The notes under the pieces: model-generated
Told to the model about the DNA's origin: nothing
Database searches by the model: none
Seen by the model: only the letters and a program-made list of their open reading frames with translations
NCBI GenBank assembly: GCA_965261045.1
Contig: CBDHCJ010000001.1
Span: forward strand, 186,001-250,000
Length of the DNA: 64,000 nt
Source of the DNA: Colwellia sp965261045
GTDB lineage: Bacteria; Pseudomonadota; Gammaproteobacteria; Enterobacterales; Alteromonadaceae
Direction: 5' to 3'
Part shown: positions 44,310-53,584 of the stretch, one piece after another
How the letters are laid out: each line of letters opens with the position of its first letter
How positions within the stretch are numbered: position 1 is the stretch's first letter
Translations under genes and position numbers: made by a program

Positions 44310-44828
44310 CTATAGCTCGTCTATTGTATGTTCTTGATTGGTAAAAACACAAATATTGCCAGCAATGGTTAATGATTTTTCAACAATCTCTTTGGCTGTT
44401 AATTCGGTGTTTTCTAACAAGGCGATTGCCGCTGATTGTGCAAAATTACCGCCGCTACCAATGGCAATTAAATCGTGCTCTGGTTGCACCACATCACCAT
44501 TGCCAGTAATAATTAATGAGGCGGTTTCATCGGCTACCGCAAGTAAGGCTTCAAGTTTTCTTAAGGCACGATCACTACGCCAGTCTTTTGCTAATTCTAC
44601 CGCCGCTTTGGTTAAATGACCCTGATGTTGTTCAAGCTTACTTTCAAAGCGTTCAAATAAAGTAAAAGCATCTGCTGTACCACCAGCAAAACCAACGAGC
44701 ACTTTGTTATTGTATAAACGACGTACTTTTTTGGCATTGCCTTTCATTACGGTATTACCTAATGAGACTTGACCATCACCACCAATGGCTACTTTGCCAT
44801 TGCGTCTAACTGAAACGATAGTAGTCAT
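44310..44828 (-). CDS. hslV: HslV peptidase of the HslUV protease
   Basis: After Met removal the catalytic Thr1 begins TTIVSVRRNGKVAIGGDGQVSLG (part), the HslV hallmark. 172 residues. It shows FAGGTADAFTLFERFE and the activation-loop GNGDV. The proteasome-like dodecamer works with HslU. It is in an operon with hslU and downstream of ftsN. Confidence 0.97.
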   Translation of the reverse strand: MTTIVSVRRNGKVAIGGDGQVSLGNTVMKGNAKKVRRLYNNKVLVGFAGGTADAFTLFERFESKLEQHQGHLTKAAVELAKDWRSDRALRKLEALLAVADETASLIITGNGDVVQPEHDLIAIGSGGNFAQSAAIALLENTELTAKEIVEKSLTIAGNICVFTNQEHTIDEL

Positions 44829-44908
44829 ACTAACTCCAATCTGAATAATTATATTTTTATTGTAAATTTAATTGGGATCATTGCTGACTTTTCAAGGAGA
44901 GAGTTAAA

Positions 44909-45469
44909 TTATTCCCATAAAAAAACTTTGCAATAGTTAACACTATTATTTCTCAATTTATGCTTATCTTTTTCTGCTAATCTTTTGCGTTCATAAGGCC
45001 CTAATATTACCTTGTACCAAGTTCCGTTACTGCCGATAGATTTTTTAATTACTGATTCTATACCTGAAAAAGCAATTGTGGCTTTTAATGATTCTGCTCG
45101 TGTCATTGTTTTAAAAGAGCCGCACTGTAATCTGTAAGGACCTTTTTGTTTTACCCTGTATTGACCCACTTCAATCTCTTTAGTTTTTAAGTTTTCAACA
45201 TAGGTCCACTTTTCTGTTGGCGGTTTAGGTAAAGATGTTTTTTTTGTTATTGACGTTGTTGTTTTATTTTGAGCGGGAACTTTAGTACTTGGACTGGTTT
45301 TTAAATACCATAAGCTGTAAGCAAAGGCAGCAATTAATGCGATAATTGTAAAGCCAGTAAGCTTGGCTTTACATGTCAATGTAGTTGCAGGTTGGGATGT
45401 GCTTTTTGGGTAAGGATTGTTTTTTTTCTTTTTGGATGGTGTGCGAGTAATATAATCTTGATTTGACAT
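44909..45469 (-). CDS. ftsN: FtsN-like cell division protein with SPOR domain
   Basis: The 186-residue product has a basic cytoplasmic start (RTPSKKKKNNPYP), one membrane helix at ~36-54 (FTIIALIAAFAYSLWYL), a low-complexity linker and a C-terminal SPOR domain (YRLQCGSFKTMTRAESLKATIA, then GTWYKVILGPYERK). Position between priA and hslV matches ftsN. The linker is short. Confidence 0.88.
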   Translation of the reverse strand: MSNQDYITRTPSKKKKNNPYPKSTSQPATTLTCKAKLTGFTIIALIAAFAYSLWYLKTSPSTKVPAQNKTTTSITKKTSLPKPPTEKWTYVENLKTKEIEVGQYRVKQKGPYRLQCGSFKTMTRAESLKATIAFSGIESVIKKSIGSNGTWYKVILGPYERKRLAEKDKHKLRNNSVNYCKVFLWE

Positions 45470-45512
45470 GGGTGGTAGGATAATCGCGGAAAATTTTAGC
45501 TATTTTAACGAC

Positions 45513-47771
45513 TCACCAGTTTAAATCAATAGGATCAATATCCAAAGTCCAACGTACTTTACTTTGCCATTGGTTAGTTGGTATTACTATCAGTAATTGC
45601 AAAATAGCGACATGTAACTCTTTTCTAGATTTTGCTTGTAGAATCAAATGATAACGAAATTTACCTGCCTTTTTTTCCATGGCGGCAGGCACCGGCCCCG
45701 CAAATTCACAGTTCGGTAATGTTTGCTCTGTTAGTGCCCGTAAAAATTTTTCAGGGTAATTTGGATAATTTGCTTCGGCGCGAATTAACGCTTGAAAACT
45801 AAAAGGGGGTAATAGTGCCTGTTTGCGCTCAATTAAAGCGTGTTTAGCAAAATGCTGATAGCCGTTATGCACTAAATCTTGTAACAACGGATGATCTGGA
45901 TAGCTAGTTTGTACTAGTACTTTCCCTGGTTTGCTAGCACGACCAGCACGACCTGCTACTTGGATAAGTAATTGCGCCATTTGTTCGCTTGCGCGAAAAT
46001 CAAAACTAAATAATGCGCCATCACCATCAAGCACCGCGACTAACGTTACATCAGGGAAGTGATGGCCCTTGGCTAGCATTTGTGTACCAATTAATAGTTG
46101 GTGTTTTTTATCGGTAATTTCTTGTAATAACTTAGTTAACTCGCCTTTTTTTCGTGTACTGTCTCGATCAATTCTCACTACACTAACATCAGGGAATATT
46201 TCGCTGATGCGTTGCTCTAGTTGCTCAGTTCCTTGTCCAATAGGTGCAATGCGAATACTGCCACAACTTGGGCATTGTCTAGGTACTCGTTTTTGGCTAC
46301 CACAGTGATGGCATATTAATAATTGTTGCTTTTGATGGAAAGTATAAGGTTTGTCACAGCGCGAACAATCGCACAACCAATGGCATTCTTGGCAATTAAT
46401 GGCAGGAGCATAACCACGACGATTTAAAAAGACTAATACTTGTTCACCGCGTGCTAATGTTTGTTTAATTTCATGTTTCAAACTACCCGAAAGACCAAAT
46501 TTCATTTGCTGCTTAGCGATATCAATCAATGATATTTTTGCTTTACGGCTTTTGCCTGCACGTTGACGTAGTTGATGGTAGTGATATTTTCCTGATAGAG
46601 CATTTTGTAGTGATTCAAAACTTGGTGTAGCACTACCTAAAATAATAGGAATATTTAATTGTTGGGCACGTAAAATGGCAATGTCTCGCCCATGATAACG
46701 AAAGCTGTTTTGTTGCTTTAGCGAACTATCGTGTTCTTCATCAACGATTATCATACCTAATTGATGTAACGGCGAAAAAATAGCAGAACGAGTGCCAATA
46801 ACAATAGCCGCACTACTTTGTTGTGCATTAAGCCAAGTGTCTAAACGCTCAGTGTCATTTAGGTTAGAATGATGCAAATAAATAGGTACGTTAAAGCGTT
46901 GCTCAAAACGCAATAAAGTTTGGGGCGTTAGGCCGATTTCAGGCACTATGACTAACACTTGCTGATTATTAGCCAGTACATTTTCCATGGCTTGTAAGTA
47001 AACTTCGGTTTTGCCTGAGCCAGTGATACCATCAATTAAGTGGCATGAAAATTGCCCAAACGATTGATTGATTGCGGCGACAATAATGGCTTGCTCAGTA
47101 GAAAGTATCTGCTTATTTTCTTGTGCTAACGCAAGGTCTTGCCAAATAAATTGACAAGGCTGCTGTTTAATTTCTGTTATCAATTCTTTTGTTGTCAGTG
47201 CATTAAGTTGTGCTTTGCTATAGCCTAGGCTACGTAATTTTGCCCAACTTATGCCTTGATGTTTATCTATTAATTGATAAAGCGCAAATTGTTTAGATGC
47301 TTTTGTTGTTACTTTCTCTAATTGTTGTTTTTGCGTGGTTTCTGTTATTTCTGCACTATGCCAAACCATAGGCGGCTGCACATTTATCGTGTTAACTTGG
47401 CGCAATAATTTAGGTAAAGCTTGTTGGAATACATCACCGATTGGATGATGGTAATAATTTGCACATAATTTCAGAAAACTTACTAAAGAAGCGCTTAAAT
47501 GAAAACTATCGTTAAGGCGTTTCGCAATAGGCTTTATTTTTTTTGCATCAATGTTACACTCATGATTAACAGAGACAACAATGGCAATAACTTGTCTTGC
47601 ACCAAAAGATACTGCAACTCGTTCACCAATATGTATTGGTGGCTGTTGCATATTTTTAGGAATTTGATAAGTAAATAACTGTCGCATGGGTACAGGAACA
47701 GCAACTTGTACATAACTTTTAGGTACTAGCTCGACAGGTATTACTTGAGGGTGAGTTACTTGCTCAGACAC
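45513..47771 (-). CDS. priA: Primosomal helicase PriA
   Basis: PriA restarts stalled replication forks. The 752-residue protein starts with GTG. It has an N-terminal 3'BD domain (PVPMRQLFTYQIP), Walker A DGITGSGKTEVYLQ, DEEH box (IIVDEEHDSS), eight zinc Cys in CQECHWLCDCSRCDKPY and CHHCGS...CPSCGS, and helicase motifs through QVAGRAGRASKPG. Divergent from rpmE as in other gammaproteobacteria. Confidence 0.96.
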   Translation of the reverse strand: MSEQVTHPQVIPVELVPKSYVQVAVPVPMRQLFTYQIPKNMQQPPIHIGERVAVSFGARQVIAIVVSVNHECNIDAKKIKPIAKRLNDSFHLSASLVSFLKLCANYYHHPIGDVFQQALPKLLRQVNTINVQPPMVWHSAEITETTQKQQLEKVTTKASKQFALYQLIDKHQGISWAKLRSLGYSKAQLNALTTKELITEIKQQPCQFIWQDLALAQENKQILSTEQAIIVAAINQSFGQFSCHLIDGITGSGKTEVYLQAMENVLANNQQVLVIVPEIGLTPQTLLRFEQRFNVPIYLHHSNLNDTERLDTWLNAQQSSAAIVIGTRSAIFSPLHQLGMIIVDEEHDSSLKQQNSFRYHGRDIAILRAQQLNIPIILGSATPSFESLQNALSGKYHYHQLRQRAGKSRKAKISLIDIAKQQMKFGLSGSLKHEIKQTLARGEQVLVFLNRRGYAPAINCQECHWLCDCSRCDKPYTFHQKQQLLICHHCGSQKRVPRQCPSCGSIRIAPIGQGTEQLEQRISEIFPDVSVVRIDRDSTRKKGELTKLLQEITDKKHQLLIGTQMLAKGHHFPDVTLVAVLDGDGALFSFDFRASEQMAQLLIQVAGRAGRASKPGKVLVQTSYPDHPLLQDLVHNGYQHFAKHALIERKQALLPPFSFQALIRAEANYPNYPEKFLRALTEQTLPNCEFAGPVPAAMEKKAGKFRYHLILQAKSRKELHVAILQLLIVIPTNQWQSKVRWTLDIDPIDLNW

Positions 47772-48042
47772 GTGATAAATAAGAGTGATTAATGTTGTTA
47801 ATGGTTACTATCTTACCGTAAATACTTTCTTTTATTAATAAGTGTTTTTTTTATCAGTTTTGTGCTGCTTTTCGCTTGCAGTCGTTATTGTGATCATTTA
47901 TTATTCGCCCCCATTAATTTTTACACCGTATGGTGCTTGGCGTTTTCTATTAATTAGTTTTCTATTCATTAATTTTCTATTAATAGTAATAAAACGGCTA
48001 AGTGGCGATACGCCCAATTTCTCGAAAGAGATAGAGGTTCCC
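47772..48042 (+). promoter_or_regulatory. priA-rpmE intergenic region with tandem repeats
   Basis: No separate gene. Three imperfect 15-base units beginning TTTTCTATT lie in tandem at 47943-47986. The frame upstream of rpmE is open and hydrophobic from 47842, but the rpmE start is fixed by homology at 48043. Confidence 0.5.
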
Positions 48043-48255
48043 ATGAAAGAAGGCATTCATCCTAATTACGTTGAGTTTTCAGCAACTTGTTCTTGTGGCA
48101 ATGTTATTAAAACTCGTTCAACAGCTCGTAAAGATATTCATTTAGACGTATGTTCTGCATGTCACCCATTTTATACGGGTAAGCAAAAAGCGGCAGAGAC
48201 TGGTGGTCGTATTGATAAATTCAACAAACGTTTTGGTGCACTTAGTAAGAAGTAA
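48043..48255 (+). CDS. rpmE: 50S ribosomal protein L31
   Basis: The start is ATG 48043 (MKEGIHPNYVEFSATCSCGN) behind AGAGG, giving 70 residues as in other L31. It is the zinc-binding form with CSCGN and CSACHPFY cysteines, which usually serves as a zinc store relative to a Cys-less paralogue. It ends FNKRFGALSKK. Confidence 0.96.
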   Translation: MKEGIHPNYVEFSATCSCGNVIKTRSTARKDIHLDVCSACHPFYTGKQKAAETGGRIDKFNKRFGALSKK

Positions 48256-48312
48256 GTTTTACTTTTCATGTAATTTGCTATTTAGTGGCAAATAGTAGCA
48301 AAGCATCAAATG

Positions 48313-48340
48313 AAAAAAAGCGCCGACTGGCGCTTTTTTG
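48313..48340 (+). terminator. rpmE terminator
   Basis: AAGCGCC and GGCGCTT (48318-48324 / 48329-48335) with a GACT loop, A-run before and TTTTTT after. A strong intrinsic terminator ~60 bases after rpmE. Confidence 0.9.
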
Positions 48341-48679
48341 TAACTAAATTTCAAACAGGCAATGCTAATGGCTCTGTGTGGGTAGGTATGGTTAGCGGTG
48401 ACCTAGCGGTAAAATAATTAGCTTTAAGGGATAAGCTTTTTCAAAAGGAATTATTTAAAAAGATTAAAAATACGCGTGATCTTTTTAATAATATTCTGTA
48501 CAATCCGCATCCCTACGTTACAAACTGTCTTTTTATTACTTTTAAGCTGACTTAATAGGTAGTGAATAGGGCGTTAGGCTCGATACTCGAAGGGGTAATT
48601 GCGTGGTCTATTATTAACCGACAAGCTAAGCATTAGTTTAACTTGTTATTTAAGTAACATTTTAATATTGGGTTTTTTA
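48341..48679 (+). promoter_or_regulatory. Upstream region of rplM-rpsI
   Basis: About 340 bases with no gene. It must hold the rplM promoter (a TACAAT at about 48498 is a possible -10) and the 5' leader. L13 leaders bind the protein for feedback in relatives; I could not fold this one with certainty. Confidence 0.4.
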
Positions 48680-49108
48680 ATGAAAACTTTTGTAGCTAAA
48701 CCAGAAAGCGTACAACGCGAATGGTTCTTAGTGGACGCCAAAGATAAAACTTTAGGTCGTATCGCTACTGAAATTGCTAGCCGTTTACGCGGTAAGCATA
48801 AACCAGAATATACTCCTCATGTTGATACTGGCGATTATATCGTTGTTATTAATGCTGAGAAAGTACGTGTAACTGGTAACAAAGCGAAAGGTAAAATTTA
48901 CTATTCGCATACTGAATTCCCTGGTGGTCTTAAGCAAATTAGCTTTGAAAAGCTAATTGAAAAAGCACCAACACGTGTACTTGAATTTGCTGTTAAGGGC
49001 ATGTTACCTAAAGGTCCTTTAGGTCGCGAAATGTTCCGCAAATTAAAAGTGTATGCTGGTGCTGAGCACAAGCATATTGCACAACAACCACAACTTTTGG
49101 AGCTTTAA
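48680..49108 (+). CDS. rplM: 50S ribosomal protein L13
   Basis: ATG 48680 starts MKTFVAKPESVQREWFLVDA and gives 142 residues, the exact usual length. The core LGRIATEIASRLRGKHKPEYTPHVD (part) and GMLPKGPLGREMFRKLKVY are diagnostic. In-frame sequence upstream to 48599 has no ribosome site and is not coding. It is paired with rpsI four bases downstream. Confidence 0.97.
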   Translation: MKTFVAKPESVQREWFLVDAKDKTLGRIATEIASRLRGKHKPEYTPHVDTGDYIVVINAEKVRVTGNKAKGKIYYSHTEFPGGLKQISFEKLIEKAPTRVLEFAVKGMLPKGPLGREMFRKLKVYAGAEHKHIAQQPQLLEL

Positions 49109-49111
49109 GCA

Positions 49112-49504
49112 ATGGCTGATAATCAATATTACGGTACTGGTCGTCGTAAGAGCTCTACTGCTCGTGTGTTTATGAAAGCTGGTAACGGTGCAATCACAAT
49201 TAACAAACGTGATATTTCTGAGTACTTCGGACGTGAAACTGCTCGTATGGTTGTTCGTCAACCATTGGATCTAGTTGAAATGTTAGAAAAGTTTGACTTT
49301 AACATCACAGTAGTTGGTGGTGGTATTTCTGGTCAAGCTGGTGCAATTCGTCACGGTATTACTCGTGCATTAATGGAGTTTGATGAAACTTTCCGTCCTA
49401 GCTTACGCCAGGCTGGTTTCGTAACTCGTGATGCTCGTAAAGTTGAACGTAAGAAAGTTGGTTTACATAAAGCACGTAAGAAACCTCAATTTTCTAAGCG
49501 TTAG
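49112..49504 (+). CDS. rpsI: 30S ribosomal protein S9
   Basis: 130 residues, with the N-terminal YYGTGRRKSSTARVFMK and the conserved C-terminal GLHKARKKPQFSKR tail, whose last Arg reaches the P-site tRNA. It follows rplM directly in the standard rplM-rpsI operon. Confidence 0.98.
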   Translation: MADNQYYGTGRRKSSTARVFMKAGNGAITINKRDISEYFGRETARMVVRQPLDLVEMLEKFDFNITVVGGGISGQAGAIRHGITRALMEFDETFRPSLRQAGFVTRDARKVERKKVGLHKARKKPQFSKR

Positions 49505-49534
49505 AACCAAATTTATCATACATTTTATGATTTT

Positions 49535-49561
49535 AAAAAACCGACTTTTTGTCGGTTTTTT
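49535..49561 (+). terminator. rplM-rpsI terminator
   Basis: CCGAC and GTCGG with a TTTTT loop, flanked by A6 and T6 runs that extend the stem. ~30 bases past the rpsI stop. Confidence 0.9.
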
Positions 49562-49739
49562 ATCTTGTAAAAAACAGCCTATTTCTTTATGATCATAAAA
49601 AAAATTTTGTCGATGTACCGTTTAGTATAAATTCGATCAAACAAAAATAATAACGATGTTAGTTTAGAGACGCTTTAGTCTGCGTTTTTTGTTAATGAAT
49701 AATAATTGTTTGGTAATCAATGTGAATTGGAGAGTATGA

Positions 49740-50342
49740 ATGAGCAATGTGCCTGTAAATAACGGCCGCCGTCGCTTCTTAACTGCGGCTACTGTCGTTG
49801 TTGGTGGTGTTGGTGTAGCTGGTGTAGCTGTGCCTTTCATTGGTTCCTGGAATCCTAGTGCTCGCGCGAAAGCTGCGGGTGTTCCAGTTAAAGTCAATGT
49901 AAGTAAGATCGAGCCTGGTCAGTTAATCCGTGTTGAATGGCGTGGTAAACCTGTTTATATAGTTCGACGTACTGAAGAAACCATGAGCGGTTTAGCAAAG
50001 CATGATGATCAATTACGCGATCCTAATTCCGAAAAAGCGCAACAGCCAAGTTACGCAACCAATGCTTACCGCTCTATCAAGCCTGAATTTTTAGTAGCGC
50101 TAGGTGTTTGTACTCATTTAGGTTGTGCTCCTACCTATCATCAAGGTGATTTTTCTGAGAAAGTTGAAGGCGTTGAAAATGGTTTCTTCTGTCCTTGTCA
50201 TGGTAGTAAATTTGATATGGCTGGCCGTGTTTTTCAAGGGGTTCCTGCACCATTAAATTTAGTGGTTCCTGAGCATTCATTCACCAGCGAAGATACCTTA
50301 CTAATTGGTGTTGGCGCTGATACAAGTGAAGGAGCGGCATAA
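49740..50342 (+). CDS. petA: Ubiquinol-cytochrome c reductase iron-sulfur (Rieske) subunit
   Basis: The 200-residue product starts MSNVPVNNGRRRFLTAATVV, a twin-arginine-type anchor with one membrane helix. The Rieske ligands are CTHLGCAP and CPCHGSKFD. It moves electrons from quinol to cytochrome c1 in the bc1 complex. ATG behind GGAGAGT; it overlaps petB by one base. Confidence 0.97.
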   Translation: MSNVPVNNGRRRFLTAATVVVGGVGVAGVAVPFIGSWNPSARAKAAGVPVKVNVSKIEPGQLIRVEWRGKPVYIVRRTEETMSGLAKHDDQLRDPNSEKAQQPSYATNAYRSIKPEFLVALGVCTHLGCAPTYHQGDFSEKVEGVENGFFCPCHGSKFDMAGRVFQGVPAPLNLVVPEHSFTSEDTLLIGVGADTSEGAA

Positions 50343-51607
50343 TGTTTGCTAATTTTATGGCTTGGATGGACAAGCGTTTACCTTTAACCGATGCTTGGAA
50401 CAAGCATTTGGCGCAATATCCAGCACCAAAAAACTTTAATTTTTGGTACTTTTTTGGCTCGCTAGCCATGTTAGTATTAGTAAACCAAATTTTAACTGGT
50501 GTATGGTTAACCATGAGCTATGAGCCATCTGGTGATGGTGCGTTTGCTTCGGTTGAATATATCATGCGTGACGTTGATTACGGTTGGTTATTACGTTACA
50601 TGCATTCAACGGGTGCTTCTGCATTCTTTATTGTGGTTTATTTGCACATGATGCGCGGCCTTATGTATGGTTCGTATCAAAAACCACGTGAATTATTATG
50701 GATCTTCGGTATGTTGATCTTCTTGGTGTTAATGGCTGAAGCCTTTATGGGCTACTTATTACCTTGGGGTAATATGTCTTATTGGGGCGCACAGGTAATT
50801 ATCTCCTTGTTTGGTGCAATTCCCGTAATAGGTGATGACTTAACCTTATGGATCCGTGGTGATTACGTTATTTCTGGTGCTACTTTAAACCGTTTCTTCG
50901 CTTTACATGTTATTGCAATGCCATTGGTATTAGTTATTTTAGTCTTTTTGCATATTTTAGCGCTACATGAAGTGGGCTCAAATAACCCAGAAGGTATTGA
51001 AGTTAAGAAGAAAAAAGGCAGCATTAAGCCTGAAGAACTCAGTAAATTTACTTTCCATAAACAATATAGTGATAAATACGATATTGTCGATGCTATCCCG
51101 TTCCATCCCTATTACTCAGTAAAAGATATAATGGGTGTTGCTGGTTTCTTGATTTTATTTTGTTGGGTAATGTTCTTTGCGCCAGAAGGGGGTGGTTACT
51201 TTATAGAAGCGCCAAACTTTGAGCCTGCAAATGGTTTGAAAACGCCTGAGCATATTGTACCCGTGTGGTATTTTGGTCCTTTTTATACTATTTTACGCGT
51301 TATTCCAGACAAGCTATTAGGTGCTATTGGTATGTTCTCAGCCATTATTGTGTTGTTCCTTGTGCCATGGTTTGATCGCGGTGTGGTTAAATCGGTTAAA
51401 TATCGTTCTAAATTGCATTTATTTAACCTAATTCAGTTCTCAATTTGTTTTGTCGTATTAGGTGCTTTAGGTACATTACCAGCAACGCCAGTTTATAATA
51501 TGATTGGTACCATTGCTAGTTTCGGTTACTTTGGTTTCTTCGTAGCACTTTGGTTTTACAGCAAAAATGAAAAATGTAAGCCAGTACCGATGAGGATTTC
51601 ACACTAA
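50342..51607 (+). CDS. petB: Cytochrome b of the bc1 complex
   Basis: The 421 residues have ~8-9 membrane helices, the paired heme histidines (HSTGASAFFIVVYLHMMRG and FALHVIAMPLVLVILVFLH, both cut short here), the PEWY-like quinol-site motif as PVWYFGPFY, and a C-terminal domain III. Its start and stop each overlap the neighbouring gene by one base. Confidence 0.97.
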   Translation: MFANFMAWMDKRLPLTDAWNKHLAQYPAPKNFNFWYFFGSLAMLVLVNQILTGVWLTMSYEPSGDGAFASVEYIMRDVDYGWLLRYMHSTGASAFFIVVYLHMMRGLMYGSYQKPRELLWIFGMLIFLVLMAEAFMGYLLPWGNMSYWGAQVIISLFGAIPVIGDDLTLWIRGDYVISGATLNRFFALHVIAMPLVLVILVFLHILALHEVGSNNPEGIEVKKKKGSIKPEELSKFTFHKQYSDKYDIVDAIPFHPYYSVKDIMGVAGFLILFCWVMFFAPEGGGYFIEAPNFEPANGLKTPEHIVPVWYFGPFYTILRVIPDKLLGAIGMFSAIIVLFLVPWFDRGVVKSVKYRSKLHLFNLIQFSICFVVLGALGTLPATPVYNMIGTIASFGYFGFFVALWFYSKNEKCKPVPMRISH

Positions 51608-52320
51608 TGAAAAATTTAATTAAAGCAGCAATAGCTTTTGGTTTAGTTACCTTAGTGTCTGTGTCTGCACTTGCTTCGTCAGGCGATATTCACTTAGACA
51701 AAGCAAAGAATGATTTAACCGATAAAGAGTCATTAAGAAATGGCTTTAAAACCTATATCAATTATTGTTTAGGCTGTCATCAGTTACAATATCAACGTTA
51801 TAATCGTACCTTTAAAGATTTAGGTATCGAAGAAGCTGATGGTATTGAAAATTATATGTACACTGGCAAGAAACCAGGTGATCACATCACCAATACCATG
51901 CCAGAAAAAGAGGCAGCTAAATGGTTTGGTACTGCGCCACCTGATTTAACCCTTGAAGCGCGTTTACGTAGCCCAGATTGGATCTATACTTACTTACGTT
52001 CATTTTATATGGACAGTGAACGTCCATTTGGTGTGAACAATAAAGTATTCAAAGATGTTGGTATGCCACATGTATTGCAAGATTTGCAAGGTGTTAGCTC
52101 AATTGACGAACATGGTAATATAACACCAGCTATGGGCGGTAGTTTAACGACTCAAGAGTATGATGTTTTAGTGCGTGATCTAGTTAACTTCTTAGAATAT
52201 GTTGGTGAGCCAAGTAAACTTGAACGAAAAAGTATGGGCGTTAATGTCTTAATATTTTTGTTTATCTTCTTCATTATTGCTTACTTCCTTAAGAAAGAAT
52301 ATTGGAAAGATATACACTAA
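51607..52320 (+). CDS. petC: Cytochrome c1 of the bc1 complex
   Basis: The 237-residue product has a signal peptide cleaved near ALAS, the heme site CLGCH in YCLGCHQLQ, the axial Met region in GMPHVLQDLQG or nearby, and a C-terminal membrane anchor (VLIFLFIFFIIAYFLKKEYW). It passes electrons to soluble cytochrome c. Confidence 0.96.
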   Translation: MKNLIKAAIAFGLVTLVSVSALASSGDIHLDKAKNDLTDKESLRNGFKTYINYCLGCHQLQYQRYNRTFKDLGIEEADGIENYMYTGKKPGDHITNTMPEKEAAKWFGTAPPDLTLEARLRSPDWIYTYLRSFYMDSERPFGVNNKVFKDVGMPHVLQDLQGVSSIDEHGNITPAMGGSLTTQEYDVLVRDLVNFLEYVGEPSKLERKSMGVNVLIFLFIFFIIAYFLKKEYWKDIH

Positions 52321-52378
52321 TATTACGAGTTATGAGTTGCGAATAGAAAGTAACGAGTAAATGGTTACGAAAAATACT

Positions 52379-52395
52379 GGGGGCTTTGTGCCCCC
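52379..52395 (+). terminator. petABC hairpin
   Basis: GGGGGC and GCCCCC with a 5-base loop, ~60 bases after petC. The T-tract behind it is weak, so termination may be partial and allow some read-through to sspA. Confidence 0.55.
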
Positions 52396-52439
52396 ATTAT
52401 CCGTTTTATTGAATAAGTAGTTTAAAATTAGGAGGCCCT

Positions 52440-53081
52440 ATGGCCGTAGCAGCAAATAAGCGTTCAGTAATGACGTTATTCTCGCATGCTGATGATATGT
52501 ATAGTCATCAAGCACGTATAGTATTAGCAGAAAAGGGCGTTGGTGTTGATATAAATTTAGTTGATTTAGCCAATTTGCCTGAAGACTTAATTGACTTAAA
52601 TCCTTATGGTACAGTACCTACTTTAATCGATCGTGAGTTAGCGTTATATGAAGCTAAAATCATTATTGAATATTTAGATGAGCGTTTTCCTCATCCACCA
52701 TTGATGCCTGTTTATCCAGTATCACGTGGCCGTAGCCGCTTAATGATGCATCGCGTTGAACATGATTGGTATAGCTTAGCTAAAATTATACTATCGGGCT
52801 CTGCTGATAAAGCAGAAAAAGCTCGTCTAGATTTAAAAGAAAGCCTGTTAAGTATCGCGCCTATTTTAAATGAAGCACCATACTTTATGAGTGAAGAATT
52901 CAGCTTAGTTGATTGTTATATTGCTCCATTATTATGGCGTTTACCTGTTCTTGGTATCGAGCTTGATGGACAAGGCTCAAAAGAGCTTAAGACTTATATG
53001 TTACGTTTGTTTGAACGTGAATCATTTCAAGCCTCATTAACTGAAACCGAGCGAGAATTACGCTTTGGTTACCTAGCTTAA
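52440..53081 (+). CDS. sspA: Stringent starvation protein A
   Basis: A glutathione-transferase-fold RNA polymerase-binding protein of 213 residues: SVMTLFSHADDMYSHQARIVLAEKG (part), LNPYGTVPTLIDRELALYEA and IIIEYLDERFPHPPL. SspA influences stress and late-gene transcription. ATG behind GGAGG. sspB follows. Confidence 0.95.
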   Translation: MAVAANKRSVMTLFSHADDMYSHQARIVLAEKGVGVDINLVDLANLPEDLIDLNPYGTVPTLIDRELALYEAKIIIEYLDERFPHPPLMPVYPVSRGRSRLMMHRVEHDWYSLAKIILSGSADKAEKARLDLKESLLSIAPILNEAPYFMSEEFSLVDCYIAPLLWRLPVLGIELDGQGSKELKTYMLRLFERESFQASLTETERELRFGYLA

Positions 53082-53098
53082 TACTGGATCCTTCTCAG

Positions 53099-53554
53099 AT
53101 GAAAATGAGTTCGAACAAGCCCTATATAATTAGGGCTTATTATGATTGGATTTCAGATCATGATTTAACACCTTATATTGTTGTTGATGTGAATGTTTAT
53201 GGTGTTTTAGTGCCTATGTCATACGTAAATGACGGGCAAATAGTTTTAAATGTTGCTGCATCAGCAGTGGGTACTATTGCCTTAGGTGTTGAAACTATTG
53301 AGTTTAGCGCGAGGTTTGGCGGTAAACTTGAGCATATTACCGTGCCATATGGTGCTGTAGCGGCCATTTATGCGAAAGAAAATGGCGCTGGTATTTCTAT
53401 GCCGATAGAGCATCCTACTGAACAAGATATGGATGATAAAGATGATGTGAAAAGCAAGGTTAAATCTAAACCAAGCTTGAGCAGTGTTTCATCTCAAGCG
53501 GTTGTGCCGAAAAAATCAACAAAAAGCAAAGCGAGTTTGAAAGTAATTAAGTAG
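53099..53554 (+). CDS. sspB: ClpXP specificity factor SspB
   Basis: The 151-residue adaptor hands ssrA-tagged peptides to ClpXP. The folded domain is visible (KPYIIRAYYDWISDHDLTPY, then ARFGGKLEHITVPYGAVAAIYAKENG, cut here), then a long flexible linker. The end SKASLKVIK is the ClpX-binding tail type (LKVIK). A second ATG six bases in is equally possible. Confidence 0.94.
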   Translation: MKMSSNKPYIIRAYYDWISDHDLTPYIVVDVNVYGVLVPMSYVNDGQIVLNVAASAVGTIALGVETIEFSARFGGKLEHITVPYGAVAAIYAKENGAGISMPIEHPTEQDMDDKDDVKSKVKSKPSLSSVSSQAVVPKKSTKSKASLKVIK

Positions 53555-53584
53555 TTTCTAAGTCAATATAAAAACACGGTGTAA

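Noticed and set aside
47842..48042. Hydrophobic N-terminal extension of L31
   Set aside because: L31 length and its own ribosome site fix the start at 48043; the upstream frame is a by-product of tandem repeats.
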